DNA from: JANPCX01 sp031431125
Lineage (GTDB): Bacteria > Pseudomonadota > Gammaproteobacteria > Burkholderiales > Burkholderiaceae_C
Assembly (NCBI GenBank): GCA_031431125.1
Contig: JANPCX010000071.1
Coordinates: 1 to 64,000 of the forward strand
DNA: 64,000 nucleotides
Direction: 5' to 3'
Below are positions 34,001 through 42,260 of the stretch, piece by piece. The number at the start of each line of letters is the position of its first letter. Positions within the stretch are counted from its first letter, which is position 1. The notes under the pieces are model-generated. The model did not search any database, was not told the DNA's origin, and worked only from the letters and a program-made list of their open reading frames with translations. The position numbers and the translations under genes were made by a program.

Positions 34001-35849
34001 CCAGTTGTTGGGAGAAACCCAAACCCTGGTGGGCCTGGGCGGCACGATCAAAGGCGGCAAAAAAGCCGACGTCAAACGCAGCCTCGCCCACCAGTACGAC
34101 CCGCTTGGCAACCGCACGCAAACCACCTTGCCCGATGGGCGCACGCTGAACTGGTTGTTCTACGGTTCAGGCCACTTGCACCAGATCAACTTGGCCGAGC
34201 CCGACGTATCGGGTCAAGCGCCATTGCCCCACCAGGTGCTGGCCGACATTGAGCGCGATGCATTGCACCGCGAGGTCAGCCGAAGCCAAGGGCAACTGAG
34301 CAGCCGCTTTGACTATGACCCGGCAGGACGGCTCACGCGGCACAGAGCCGCGCACGTCGGTAGTGGCAATGCGGTCAATGCCCGAGGCGCTGTGGTTGAG
34401 CGTGCTTACGCCTACGACGCCGCAGGCCAACTCGTGGCGCGGGCCGACAGCCTGCGTGGGCGGCAAGACTTCCGTTATGACCCCACGGGACGCATCCTGG
34501 CTGCGATGCCCAGTGCTTTGGTCGGGGCTTCAGGCGCTGGCAGCATCAGCACCTACAACGCAGAGTTGTTTGCATTTGACCCGGCTGGCAATTTGCTTCC
34601 GGAGAAAACCAGCGCCCACGACGGCACCAGCGCAGGTAGTGCAGACGATGGCGTGATCTTCGACAACCGCCTGCGCTTTTACCAAGACCTGGCGTTTGAG
34701 TACGACGAGCATGGCAACGTCACGCGAAGGGTTCGAGGCAATCAAAGCGCAGGCACCCACAGCGACACCATACTCTCCTGGAATGCCGACCATCAACTCA
34801 CCCAGGCCAAGGTCACCCGGCATGGGGTGACGCAGACCACCTCCTACGCCTACGATGCATTGGGTCGACGAGTCGCCAAGCTAGACGCATTCGGCAGCAC
34901 CCACTACCTGTGGGATGGTGATTTGATGATCCACAGCCAGCGAGGGAACAAGGAAGCGCTGTTTGTGTTTGAACCCAACAGCTTTGTGCCGCTGGCCACC
35001 GTGCAGGGGATCAGCAAAGACCAGAGCAGCCAGCAAACCTACTGGTACCAATGCGATCAGATCGGCGCGCCGCAGGAACTCACCGATAAGCAAGGGAGCA
35101 TTGTTTGGGCGGCGGATTACAAAGTTTGGGGGGAGGCTAAGCTAAGAGCCATTGATTGGCAGAGAACGGGAACGGATGGCGGGTTCGCCAGAGGACCCGG
35201 GGTGAGCGCAGGGGTCGGCGGAAACTGGGGCAGTTCTGGCAGTTCATCCAAAGCAATAGCACCGCCAATCATCGAGCAACCCTTCCGATTCCAGGGGCAG
35301 CAGTTTGATGAGGAAACGGGGCTTCACTACAACCGGTTTCGGTATTACGACCCGGCAGTTGGCAGGTTTGTTTCTGAAGATCCGATTGGATTGCATGGGG
35401 GTTTGAATTTATTCTCTTATTCGCAAAACCCGTTAGTTTGGATTGATCCAAGAGGTTTGGCCGGAAGTCCTACAACAGCAACCCATATTACGTATACAGG
35501 AATGAAAGACGGAAAACCTTATGTCGGCTATGCCAGCATGCAAGGTTGTCACACTCCAGAAGATGTTTTGAAATATCGCTATGGCAACGATTTTAGTGTT
35601 TTTGACAATGGAAAAGCCCCAACGGCTATTTATGCCGGCCACGGGCAGGAAGGGAAAGATACTGCCCGAGGTCTTGAACAAAAGACATTTGAAGATATGG
35701 GCGGGATTGATAAAGATGGAAAGATTGATAAAACCAAAACATCCAACAAACAAAATCCCGTTGGAAAAAATAATAAACGACGAAATGAATATACTGCCGC
35801 GGCGGGAAAGCATTGCCCATGTGAAAAACCAACAAAACCAAAATGCTAG
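31050..35849 (+). CDS. Rhs protein with C-terminal URI/GIY-YIG-like nuclease toxin
   Basis: A 1599-residue polymorphic toxin. The N-terminus (1-270) has two hydrophobic stretches (about 173-205 and 233-250) and would mediate loading and translocation. A DUF6531-type opening follows near 283 (CSQCAISFPVIISSGEKLMD), then many YD repeats and the Rhs core end (HYNRFRYYDPAVGRFVSEDPIG, IDPRG). The last 126 residues (from about 35469) are the toxin: THITYTGMKDGKPYVGYA, then ARGLEQKTFEDMGG, then SNKQNPVGKNNKR, the order of URI-type (GIY-YIG superfamily) nucleases. From about 35400 the DNA turns AT-rich, the usual sign of toxin-tip exchange. Loaded by the upstream DUF2169 protein. Confidence 0.88.
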   Translation: MGTHIFSGGNGIVSQIASAWTFDPGANVKLKTKGKPGADWHKNASGSLMIALGTIKEHGTQVINQYGAMDTGLHNPATVLVGLFTNVANKVNRYQTFVQTVTQEAGKMVVNGVVTITNAILMELSEKMGNSIKNGKDILGGMTAQHLLGATEEEIAQLMEMLKDPSTYGGIAVSMAATAVQGVPVLGQLAGGAVAVDRIVGIGQSAMNSATELKDIMGTWGDKMTETQKEEARKRLAKWIVGGGASLLAALAGKKWKQSKKSTEVKNDKTNTDQHSDTKGGGKDKCSQCAISFPVIISSGEKLMDETDFSLPGPIPINWRRRYRSGHMEPSPWGQGWTHPFTLELRLGAEGLVHINDQGRSIELPHVQVGQTHFDKFEKFTLHHPNDNSWVIEHKGGLCHHYRRASPEQWRLQLFGISDRQGNTVRLQWAAPDAQQDAAAARTWSARQYGSTQAETPPPLDPFAIARLVGVIDSAGRELRLRWANVTEVGTQSAPQGSPDSARLVAVDLMAQGQAYPLVTYQYDTQGQLTATHHAGQPYRQYAWRSGVLVGYRKASGHRYFAQYDSEGPQGRVLRSWCADAPVPGQDDDHFQYHPLQRVTLHRDGLNRITRYHWDERFNITATVVAAGTVDETRIQTPFDASGNPSGSVDALGRRTTFRYDARGNLTQLTNALGHSTELAYNQLDLLVSLKDALGHEWTREYDERGNMVRLTDPLAQSTAYAYNERGWPTEVVDAKGGKKSLQWDDAGNLTAYTDCSRQTTRFEYNLLGQLTTRQDALGHTTQYRYDTAGRLIEVVEPGVNKNSDKGSANDGKAVIQHAIHQYTWNGEGQLLAYTDPLGGSTRYTYDGDGRPLTRTDAAGRSLVYRYDAAGRSTTLVNENSAQTQFRYNLLDHLTDEIGFDGRHQRYCYNAAGELTHLIETGGSDLGPGKVTHFERDALGSLLAKRSFDSSTSAETAYTYDSLGRLTSARNGAAHLAFVYDPLGQLLGETQTLVGLGGTIKGGKKADVKRSLAHQYDPLGNRTQTTLPDGRTLNWLFYGSGHLHQINLAEPDVSGQAPLPHQVLADIERDALHREVSRSQGQLSSRFDYDPAGRLTRHRAAHVGSGNAVNARGAVVERAYAYDAAGQLVARADSLRGRQDFRYDPTGRILAAMPSALVGASGAGSISTYNAELFAFDPAGNLLPEKTSAHDGTSAGSADDGVIFDNRLRFYQDLAFEYDEHGNVTRRVRGNQSAGTHSDTILSWNADHQLTQAKVTRHGVTQTTSYAYDALGRRVAKLDAFGSTHYLWDGDLMIHSQRGNKEALFVFEPNSFVPLATVQGISKDQSSQQTYWYQCDQIGAPQELTDKQGSIVWAADYKVWGEAKLRAIDWQRTGTDGGFARGPGVSAGVGGNWGSSGSSSKAIAPPIIEQPFRFQGQQFDEETGLHYNRFRYYDPAVGRFVSEDPIGLHGGLNLFSYSQNPLVWIDPRGLAGSPTTATHITYTGMKDGKPYVGYASMQGCHTPEDVLKYRYGNDFSVFDNGKAPTAIYAGHGQEGKDTARGLEQKTFEDMGGIDKDGKIDKTKTSNKQNPVGKNNKRRNEYTAAAGKHCPCEKPTKPKC

Positions 35850-35951
35850 CATCTACTAAGCGAGAAATTGCCAAGCAATTATAATTTTCCAAGACAATAG
35901 CAAAAGTTTCTGTTTTTAGATCATAAATAACTAATTGTAAAGAGTCATAAA

Positions 35952-36674
35952 ATGATTTGGAAAAAACTATCATCCTTCCCTGCTCAAAGAATCGTAGGGA
36001 ATTACGATATAGAGTTTTGGGCAATCCGCGAGAATAAGATATGGCATCAAGGGCGAAAGTTGACGAACGCCAATCCTGAAACCTTTGAAATTTTTGAGAA
36101 TCAAAATTTCATTGCTAGAGATCAATCGTTTATTTATCATGGATGGAGTCGACTCCCAAAAATTGATAGGGATAGCTTTACAAAAATCGGGGTCTATTGG
36201 AAAGATAAGAATAGTGTCTATTTTGAGCACGAAACTTCACTAAAAATTCTTAAAGACTCTGATGCAAAAACCTTTCGGTATCTTGGTGGAAGTTATGGCG
36301 CAGACGACCATTCGGCATGGTACTACGGAAGCAAAATTAAAAGCTGCATCAACAGCGCTAGTCTTATGGTAGTAAAAAATAATGAGCTTTATGCGAAAGA
36401 CGACAATATTGTCTATTTTGATGGAAAGGCATTGGATGGGGTTGATGCATCGCAATGGAGCATTCTGAATACAGACTTATACTCCAGTGATGGAAAAAAT
36501 GTATATTTCTCCGAGAGGAAGTTACCGCGCGTAGACATCAAATCTTGGCAGCACATTTATAAAACATGGTCAAAAGATAAGAATCATGTTTTCCACATGA
36601 ATTTCATAGAAAAAGATATATTGCCAGAAACCTTTGATAAAAACCAGGCAATTAAAATATACGAAAGAAATTGA
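35952..36674 (+). CDS. Candidate immunity protein, DKNYY-type repeats
   Basis: A 240-residue AT-rich gene 102 bases after the toxin. It contains repeated units of the DKNYY kind: WKDKNSVYFEHE, SSDGKNVYFSERKL, KDDNIVYFDGKAL and SKDKNHVFHMN. Such proteins are common immunity partners of polymorphic toxins. No signal peptide is seen, as expected for protection against a cytoplasmic nuclease. Its base composition matches the toxin tip rather than the rhs core, so the two probably moved together. Role inferred from position and repeat type. Confidence 0.7.
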   Translation: MIWKKLSSFPAQRIVGNYDIEFWAIRENKIWHQGRKLTNANPETFEIFENQNFIARDQSFIYHGWSRLPKIDRDSFTKIGVYWKDKNSVYFEHETSLKILKDSDAKTFRYLGGSYGADDHSAWYYGSKIKSCINSASLMVVKNNELYAKDDNIVYFDGKALDGVDASQWSILNTDLYSSDGKNVYFSERKLPRVDIKSWQHIYKTWSKDKNHVFHMNFIEKDILPETFDKNQAIKIYERN

Positions 36675-36927
36675 AAATTTGTTGAGGTCAGACCGGTGTC
36701 CCCTCCGACTGTCCGCAACACTTTCGTCGTCATTTTTTAAACCCGTTTTTTTGAAGATTCGGCACTCGCCAAACGTCAATCAACAAAGTTTTTGCGTTTA
36801 CTGAGATCCAGCTTGATGCAACTGCTCGTTATTCAAGCAGATGAGGTGCGTTACCTCCCTGCCCTTCGTGGACAGTTCACTCTTTGAAATTTTGCTCGGT
36901 TGTTTTCGGCGTTGCTAGGATGACACC

Positions 36928-37260
36928 TACGACCCACTGGGTCAGTTGCTAGGGGAGACCCAAACCCTGCTGGGCCTGGGCAGCACGATCAAGGGCGGTA
37001 AGAAGGCCGACGTCAAACGCAGCCTGGCCCACCAATACGACGCCTTGGGCAACCGCCCGCAAACCCTGCTGCCCGATGGCCGCAGCCTGAACTGGCTGTT
37101 CTACGGTTCGGGGCATTTACACTAGATCAACCTGGCTGAACCGCAGGTGCCGGGACAACCCACACTGCCGCATCAAGTTCTGGCCGACATCGAACGCGAT
37201 GCATTACACCGCGAGGTCTCCCGCAGCCAGGGGCAACTGAGTAGCCGGTTTGACTATGAC
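36928..37260 (+). pseudogene. Decayed rhs core fragment
   Basis: These 333 bases align without gaps to 33987-34319 of the intact rhs gene, at about 85% identity by eye. The frame is broken by TAG at 37123-37125, where the intact gene has CAG. There is no start, no downstream core end and no toxin tip. It is a relic of an older orphan rhs tail, and not a recent copy given the divergence. Confidence 0.85.
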
Positions 37261-37448
37261 TGTTGCGCGCCTCGCTTCCATCGTATTGCCACCCAAATTG
37301 GCATCGCACGATTTCGGCAAGGTTGAGGCCGCTTTTCCACATTGGCGTCATAGACCCGGCCGAATTCTCGTCATGCATGCAGCAGCACTCAGTTCTTGCT
37401 GAGAATAGTTCGCCCAAGCGATAGACTGCTCCACCAAGTTGTCATAGG

Positions 37449-37485
37449 AAGCCCCGCACGGTTCGCTGTTCGGGGCTTTACTTTT
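37449..37485. terminator. Hairpin terminator downstream of queD
   Basis: AAGCCCCG (37449-37456) pairs with CGGGGCTT (37471-37478), followed on the plus strand by TACTTTT. It lies about 25 bases beyond the queD stop and could act in both directions, though the T run is on the plus strand. Confidence 0.6.
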
Positions 37486-37509
37486 GGTGGCGCGAGGCGC
37501 CGAACGACC

Positions 37510-37878
37510 TCAAGGTGGTGGGCCGTACCGGCATTTGTCGCCACTGGCCGGGCGCTCGACGGTCACTGCGCAGAGCAAGGGCACCTGAGGCGCGAGCTGC
37601 TTGTAAATGTAGGCGCACAGGTTTTCCAGGGTGGCCGGACCCAGGCCCTCGACTTCATCCAGGAGGTGGTGGTCGAGCTGTTCGCGCACTTGGTTGATGA
37701 TGGCGCGCAGATAGCCCAGGTCAATCAACATGCCACTGGCCGGGTCGACTTCGCCACGCACGAACACCTCGGCATGGTAGGTGTGGCCATGCACACGACG
37801 GCTGCCCTCGGCCTCGATGGTGCGGCGCAGGGTGTGGGCCGATTCGAAATAAAAACGCTGACTCAACTCGCAATGCAT
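37510..37878 (-). CDS. queD: 6-carboxytetrahydropterin synthase (QueD-type)
   Basis: A 122-residue PTPS-family enzyme for preQ0/queuosine synthesis, converting dihydroneopterin triphosphate to carboxytetrahydropterin. The start MHCELSQRF is preferred over an ATG 30 bases upstream. The zinc ligands are visible as FESAH (first His) and VHGH. The usual catalytic Cys of the CxxxHGH motif is Ser here (SRRVHGH). LDHHLLDEV and the late PATLEN Glu are present. It lies 3' in the queC-queE-queD run. The Ser at the Cys position leaves activity open. Confidence 0.8.
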   Translation of the reverse strand: MHCELSQRFYFESAHTLRRTIEAEGSRRVHGHTYHAEVFVRGEVDPASGMLIDLGYLRAIINQVREQLDHHLLDEVEGLGPATLENLCAYIYKQLAPQVPLLCAVTVERPASGDKCRYGPPP

Positions 37879-37929
37879 GGTGTCTGTCCTGTGCCCTGGG
37901 TGCGGCACGATGCGGTGCCGCCGGGCGGT

Positions 37930-38574
37930 TCAACGAATGCCGATGACCTTGTGGGTTTGCACGCTCAAGCGCCACTCGGGATGGGCTTGGCAGTAGGTGA
38001 TGGCCAATTGCGTATTGTCTCGCTGATTCGGGCCGTCCATGGGTTGCAGGAAAAAGTGCTCAAAGTCCCACACCAGAAAGGTGCCGGGATCGACGCCCAC
38101 TTGCGGAAACACCAACTTCAGCTCCTGCCCTTGTCGTTGCACAACGGGTGCGTTCGCTTTGGGGCTGACGCACAACCAGTCGATGCCGGGTGGCGCGGCC
38201 ACGGTGCCGTTTGTTTCTACCGCCACCTCAAACCCGAGGGCATGCAAAGCATCCAGAAGTTCGCGGTCCACCTGCAACAAAGGCTCTCCGCCCGTCAGCA
38301 CCACAAAACGGCGCTGCTGCGTGACGCTGTTGGTGGAAGTGGGCCATTGTGAGGCGATGGCCTGGGCCAATGCGGCGGCTCGCTCAAATTTGCCGCCACC
38401 GGTGCCGTCGGTGCCTACAAAGTCGGTGTCGCAAAAACGGCAGATGGCGCTTGCGCGGTCTGCCTCACGACCGCTCCATAAATTGCAACCCGCAAAGCGG
38501 CAAAACACGGCCGCACGTCCGGCCTGGCCGCCTTCACCTTGCAGGGTGTAGAAAATTTCTTTGACGCTGTACAC
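37930..38574 (-). CDS. queE: 7-carboxy-7-deazaguanine synthase QueE
   Basis: A 214-residue radical SAM enzyme that contracts the carboxytetrahydropterin ring to 7-carboxy-7-deazaguanine. The cluster motif is CNLWSGREADRASAICRFC, i.e. C-x14-C-x2-C, as described for Burkholderia QueE rather than the usual CX3CX2C. LTGGEPLLQVD (SAM binding) follows. Substrate comes from QueD and product goes to QueC, both encoded beside it. Confidence 0.92.
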   Translation of the reverse strand: MYSVKEIFYTLQGEGGQAGRAAVFCRFAGCNLWSGREADRASAICRFCDTDFVGTDGTGGGKFERAAALAQAIASQWPTSTNSVTQQRRFVVLTGGEPLLQVDRELLDALHALGFEVAVETNGTVAAPPGIDWLCVSPKANAPVVQRQGQELKLVFPQVGVDPGTFLVWDFEHFFLQPMDGPNQRDNTQLAITYCQAHPEWRLSVQTHKVIGIR

Positions 38575-38587
38575 AACAAGAAGCTTT

Positions 38588-39334
38588 TCAACCCAGCATG
38601 AGCGGGTCGGTGCGGCCCCAAACTTGGGGGCGTTTCATGAAACTCTCATGGCCCTTGGCGCGTAAGTCGCAGGCCGGGCAATGGCCGCAGCCGTAGCCCC
38701 AGTCGTGGCGGTGACTGCGGTCTCCCAGGTAGCAGGTGTGGGTGTGCTCAACGATGAGTTCATTCAGTGGCTCGCCGCCGAGCGCGTGGGTGAGGGCCCA
38801 GGTCTGCGCTTTGTCCAGCCACATCAACGGGGTTTCAATGGTGAGCCTCGTATCCAGTCCCAAACTCAGGGCGACTTGCAGCGCTTTGAGCGAGTTGTCG
38901 CGGCAATCGGGGTAGCCGGAGAAGTCCGTCTCGCACATGCCACCGACGAGCACACTCAATGAGCGCCGATAGGCCACGGTGGCGGCAAAACCCATGAAGA
39001 GCAAATTGCGCCCGGGCACAAAGGTGTTGGGCAGGCCGTTGTCGCGCATTTCAATGGCGCGTTCTTGGGTGAGGGCGGTGTCCGAGATTTGCCCGAGTAA
39101 GGACAGATCCAATTCGTGGTCGGGGCCGAGCCGATTCGACCAGGTTTGAAAACGCTGGCGCAGCTCAGAACGAACGACGGGCCGGCAGGCCAGCTCCACC
39201 GCATGGCGCTGGCCGTAATTGAAGCCTATGGTTTCAACATACTCGTAGCGGTTCAAGGCCCAGGCCAAACAAGCGGTGGAGTCTTGACCACCGGAAAAAA
39301 GCACCAGGGCGCGTTGGGGCAGGATCAGGCTCAT
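38588..39334 (-). CDS. queC: 7-cyano-7-deazaguanine (preQ0) synthase QueC
   Basis: A 248-residue ATP-dependent enzyme converting carboxydeazaguanine to preQ0. The PP-loop LFSGGQDSTACLAWAL is near 12-27. The zinc site is the C-terminal cluster CYLGDRSHRHDWGYGCGHCPACDLR. The 5-base gap from the upstream monooxygenase-like gene and the short gap to queE suggest one operon on the minus strand. No preQ1 riboswitch is seen upstream of the operon. Confidence 0.93.
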   Translation of the reverse strand: MSLILPQRALVLFSGGQDSTACLAWALNRYEYVETIGFNYGQRHAVELACRPVVRSELRQRFQTWSNRLGPDHELDLSLLGQISDTALTQERAIEMRDNGLPNTFVPGRNLLFMGFAATVAYRRSLSVLVGGMCETDFSGYPDCRDNSLKALQVALSLGLDTRLTIETPLMWLDKAQTWALTHALGGEPLNELIVEHTHTCYLGDRSHRHDWGYGCGHCPACDLRAKGHESFMKRPQVWGRTDPLMLG

Positions 39335-39339
39335 GGCGA

Positions 39340-39642
39340 CTAGGCGGATTTGGTGACCAGCTCAAAGTGCTCCACGACGGGTGGTGCAGCGAAAAAAGGC
39401 CCGACGATGGCGCGCCACTGAGGAAAGAGTGGACCTTGGCGGAAATCCACCGTGTGGTTCTCCAGCGTTTCCCAATAAATCATCAAGATGTAGCGCTCAG
39501 GCGACTCCACACTTTTATTCACTTTGAAGCCGTGAAAGCCTTTGGCCTTGGCAATGACGGAGTTGACACCATGGGCGATGGCCACTTCAAAAGCCGCTTG
39601 CTGGCCGGGCAGGATGCGGATGTCGGCGTGCTCAAGAATCAT
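39340..39642 (-). CDS. Antibiotic biosynthesis monooxygenase-type (ABM) protein
   Basis: A 100-residue ferredoxin-like ABM-domain protein. It has ILEHADIRILPGQQAAFEVAI at the start, GFHGFKVNKSVESPERYILMIYWET in the middle and the HTVDFRQGP helix near the end, the usual alpha+beta barrel order. Members oxidise or degrade small quinone or haem-like compounds, and many are unassigned. It is the first gene of the que run, 5 bases from queC, but has no known part in queuosine synthesis. Confidence 0.8.
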   Translation of the reverse strand: MILEHADIRILPGQQAAFEVAIAHGVNSVIAKAKGFHGFKVNKSVESPERYILMIYWETLENHTVDFRQGPLFPQWRAIVGPFFAAPPVVEHFELVTKSA

Positions 39643-39657
39643 GGATGGCCTCGATTG

Positions 39658-39895
39658 AACCTAGAAACGGCGGTTGGACGCGCCCGAGTGGGCTGCGATG
39701 CGGTGCGCTGGCAAGGCGCAACGACGCTGCGGGCTTGTGCCCGCAAGGAGGAGCAACGCCGCCAGCGCATTGCAGCGCAGCTCAATTGGGTGGGTAGCGC
39801 TTTCACCCAGAAGGTGAAGAGCTTCGTGTGAAGAAATCGCAGTGTTCATCAGGGGTTACCAGTGGAGATAAGCGGTCAACTGCCGTTTCTAGGTT
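39658..39895. mobile_element. MITE-like element with 24-bp terminal inverted repeats
   Basis: The left end (39658-39681) reads AACCTAGAAACGGCGGTTGG on into ACGC; the reverse complement of the right end (39872-39895) differs at 3 of 24 positions. There is no ORF inside. A related, shorter element lies at 59109-59264, sharing the ends and an internal GCGCTTTCACC box. It fills the gap between the ABM and CBS genes. Confidence 0.65.
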
Positions 39896-39945
39896 AAATC
39901 AAAGAGCGCTATTGTCGCTCGGCCTGACCAGGGACAGCCGCGGGG

Positions 39946-40674
39946 TCAGCCCCACAAATCCAGGGGTGGATCTGCCACCACGGCACGCAAAATGTCGCTG
40001 CGTGCAATGAAGCCCGTGACATGACCGGCCTCATCGGCCACAGGCAGTCCAGGCAAGTGCCAACGGAGCAAAGCCTCGGCCACCCGGCGCAGGTCGGCCT
40101 CCATGCTGACGCTGGGCACAGGTGTCCACATCAGCTCAGCCACGGTTTGTCGCCACAAAGCCAGCCAGGCTGCGGGTGCGGTGGCCGGATGGGGCAGGGC
40201 TGCGCCTTGCATCATGTCGGCCTGCAGCAGCAGGCCCACCAAACGGTTCTGAGCATTGAGCACAGGGGCTTGTTTGACGCCGCCATCGGCGAGGTGCTGC
40301 CAGGCGTCGACCAAAGGCATGTCGTCTTGCACCGTGATGACGCGGGCGTTCATGACATCGGCGACGAGGGTGAGAGGACGTTTATTGGCTTGGGTGGGCT
40401 GCTTTAGCGTGCTCAGGCCGGTATAGGCGGCCAGCGCAGACTGTGCAGATCCTGAGGCGACCCCGAATCCTCGCGACGGGTCGCGGGCAGCGCCCTGGCC
40501 CAAGTGGACGAAGTCATGGTCGTCTCGCGCCCGGGTTTGGTCTGTGGTTTCTTGTTCGGAACCCGTGGGGGACACACCGCGCAGTCGGCTGGCCGCGCGC
40601 ACCGGCGCCACGTCACGAAGTTGCTCCAGCGTGCCGCTGACCACACGACCCGAAACACTGAACACGGCAAACAT
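39946..40674 (-). CDS. CBS-domain protein
   Basis: A 242-residue protein starting MFAVFSVSGRVVSG; upstream frame (to 40821) is open but not convincing. Two CBS units are in the C-terminal half: about 108-160 (VADVMNARVITVQDDMPLVDAWQHLADGGVKQAPVLN-type) and about 180-235 (VAELMWTPVPSV, LLRWHLPGLPVADEAGHVTGFIARSDILR). The first 105 residues are low-complexity. CBS pairs bind adenosyl ligands and regulate partner proteins; no partner is adjacent. The MITE-like element lies just beyond its 3' end. Confidence 0.8.
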   Translation of the reverse strand: MFAVFSVSGRVVSGTLEQLRDVAPVRAASRLRGVSPTGSEQETTDQTRARDDHDFVHLGQGAARDPSRGFGVASGSAQSALAAYTGLSTLKQPTQANKRPLTLVADVMNARVITVQDDMPLVDAWQHLADGGVKQAPVLNAQNRLVGLLLQADMMQGAALPHPATAPAAWLALWRQTVAELMWTPVPSVSMEADLRRVAEALLRWHLPGLPVADEAGHVTGFIARSDILRAVVADPPLDLWG

Positions 40675-40928
40675 GGCCGCAGCATAACGCGGCGGTCGCC
40701 AGTTGGCTTGGCCTGCTGACTTCCTGGGCACGGTGCAGGTTGTTTTAATCATTTTGATAGATTTAAAACAAAAACTCCTTGATTCATCCAAAGCGCTGCC
40801 GATATCTGACTGGAGTCCCAAGAAAGTCTCACTTCAACGCCCCTCACCCGGCTCAAGTGAGGTGCTTTGTCCGCCGATAACGAGATACCGACGCCTTTGC
40901 CCGCCCTATTCGCCGCACCGCCCGCCCC

Positions 40929-42260
40929 ATGAAAGAAACCCAATCCTTGCCCTTGGTCGATGTCGCTGCTTTGCAGGTAGGCATGTATGTCTATTTGGAG
41001 CTGGGTTGGATGTCGCATCCATTTCCGCTGTCGCACTTCAAAATCGCCACCCTCGATCAAATCAAAACCATCCAGGGCCTGGGTCTGAAACAGGTGCGCT
41101 GGTGCCAGGCGCAAAGTGGATCTGAGGATGCGGGGAAGTTGCCAGGTTTGACCAATGCGCCGCTGGGATCCTCTGAATTGAGCGCAGCAGACGGCAGCGC
41201 CAAAATTTCGCCAGACGCAGCCGATCTGGCCTTGACCGCCGAACAACAAAAAAAGAACGATCTCGCGGCGCAACGTGCCTCACTGGCTTTGTGCGAAAAA
41301 CAATTCACCGAGGCGGCCCGCGAATGCCGGCGCATGAATGAGATCCTGCCTACCAATCCAGTACAAGCCGGTGAGCGAGCGCTAGCTTTGTCGCGCGCAT
41401 TGCTCGACAAAATGGCTGGGGCGCAGGAGATGTCGATTCGTTTGCTCAGCGATGCAGCCGGTGACAAATCTTCTGCCCATGCGGTGAGCGTGGGTTTGCT
41501 GTCGCTGTTGCTTGGAAGGGCCTTGGGTTGGAGCGACGCTGATCTGATGGACTTGGGCGTGGGCGCACTGACCCACGACATTGGCAAACTGAAAATCCCC
41601 GAGCGTGTGCGTGCGAGGCAGGACCATTTTTCCCCGGCCGACTTGGCCCACTACCAAGACCATGTGGCCCACGGCGTGCAACTCGGGCGCACCATGGGCT
41701 TGTCGGCTGCAGCACTGACCGTCATCGCACAGCACCACGAAATGATGGACGGTGCGGGCTTCCCAAGTCGAACGGTTGGCGATCGACTGAGTTTGGCCTC
41801 GCGTTTGGTGTCCATCGTCAACCGCTACGACAACCTGTGCAACCCGCACATGCCGTCGCACGCGCTCACGCCTCATGAAGCCTTGGCCTTGATGTATGCC
41901 CAAGGGCAGGCCAAATTCGACGCCGGGATACTGAACGCCTTCATCAAAATGATGGGCGTCTACCCACCGGGTTCTTTGGTGCAACTCAGCGACGAGCGTT
42001 TTGCCATGGTGGTGGCGGTGAACTCCAGCCGCCCACTCAAACCTTGTGTGCTCGCCTATGAACGCAAAGTGCCGCGCGATGAAGCCCTGATTGTGGATTT
42101 GCAGGAACTTGGTGATGTCAGCATTCGCCGCAGCCTCAAACCACTGGGCTTGCCGCCGGAGGCTTTGATTTACCTCTCACCGCGTCAGCGCGTGGCCTAC
42201 TTCTTTGAGCCGCTGCGTGAGCTGGCTCCCGCGGACACCCGATTCAAGGAGGCTGCGTGA
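40929..42260 (+). CDS. DUF3391 / HD-GYP-type c-di-GMP phosphodiesterase
   Basis: A 443-residue protein. It has an N-terminal DUF3391-like part (1-60, VDVAALQVGMYVYLELGWMSHPFP), a central helical linker, and an HD-GYP domain at about 205-345: LTHDIGK, then AHYQDH-x-HG, then IAQHHEMMDGAGFP where classical enzymes have HHExxDGxGYP. It would hydrolyse c-di-GMP to pGpG or GMP. Its stop overlaps the GTG start of the GGDEF-EAL gene, so the pair is probably translated together. Confidence 0.88.
   Translation: MKETQSLPLVDVAALQVGMYVYLELGWMSHPFPLSHFKIATLDQIKTIQGLGLKQVRWCQAQSGSEDAGKLPGLTNAPLGSSELSAADGSAKISPDAADLALTAEQQKKNDLAAQRASLALCEKQFTEAARECRRMNEILPTNPVQAGERALALSRALLDKMAGAQEMSIRLLSDAAGDKSSAHAVSVGLLSLLLGRALGWSDADLMDLGVGALTHDIGKLKIPERVRARQDHFSPADLAHYQDHVAHGVQLGRTMGLSAAALTVIAQHHEMMDGAGFPSRTVGDRLSLASRLVSIVNRYDNLCNPHMPSHALTPHEALALMYAQGQAKFDAGILNAFIKMMGVYPPGSLVQLSDERFAMVVAVNSSRPLKPCVLAYERKVPRDEALIVDLQELGDVSIRRSLKPLGLPPEALIYLSPRQRVAYFFEPLRELAPADTRFKEAA

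Noticed and set aside
39643..39945. preQ1 riboswitch upstream of the que genes
   Set aside because: The gap is filled by the MITE-like element, and no preQ1 aptamer core could be seen.
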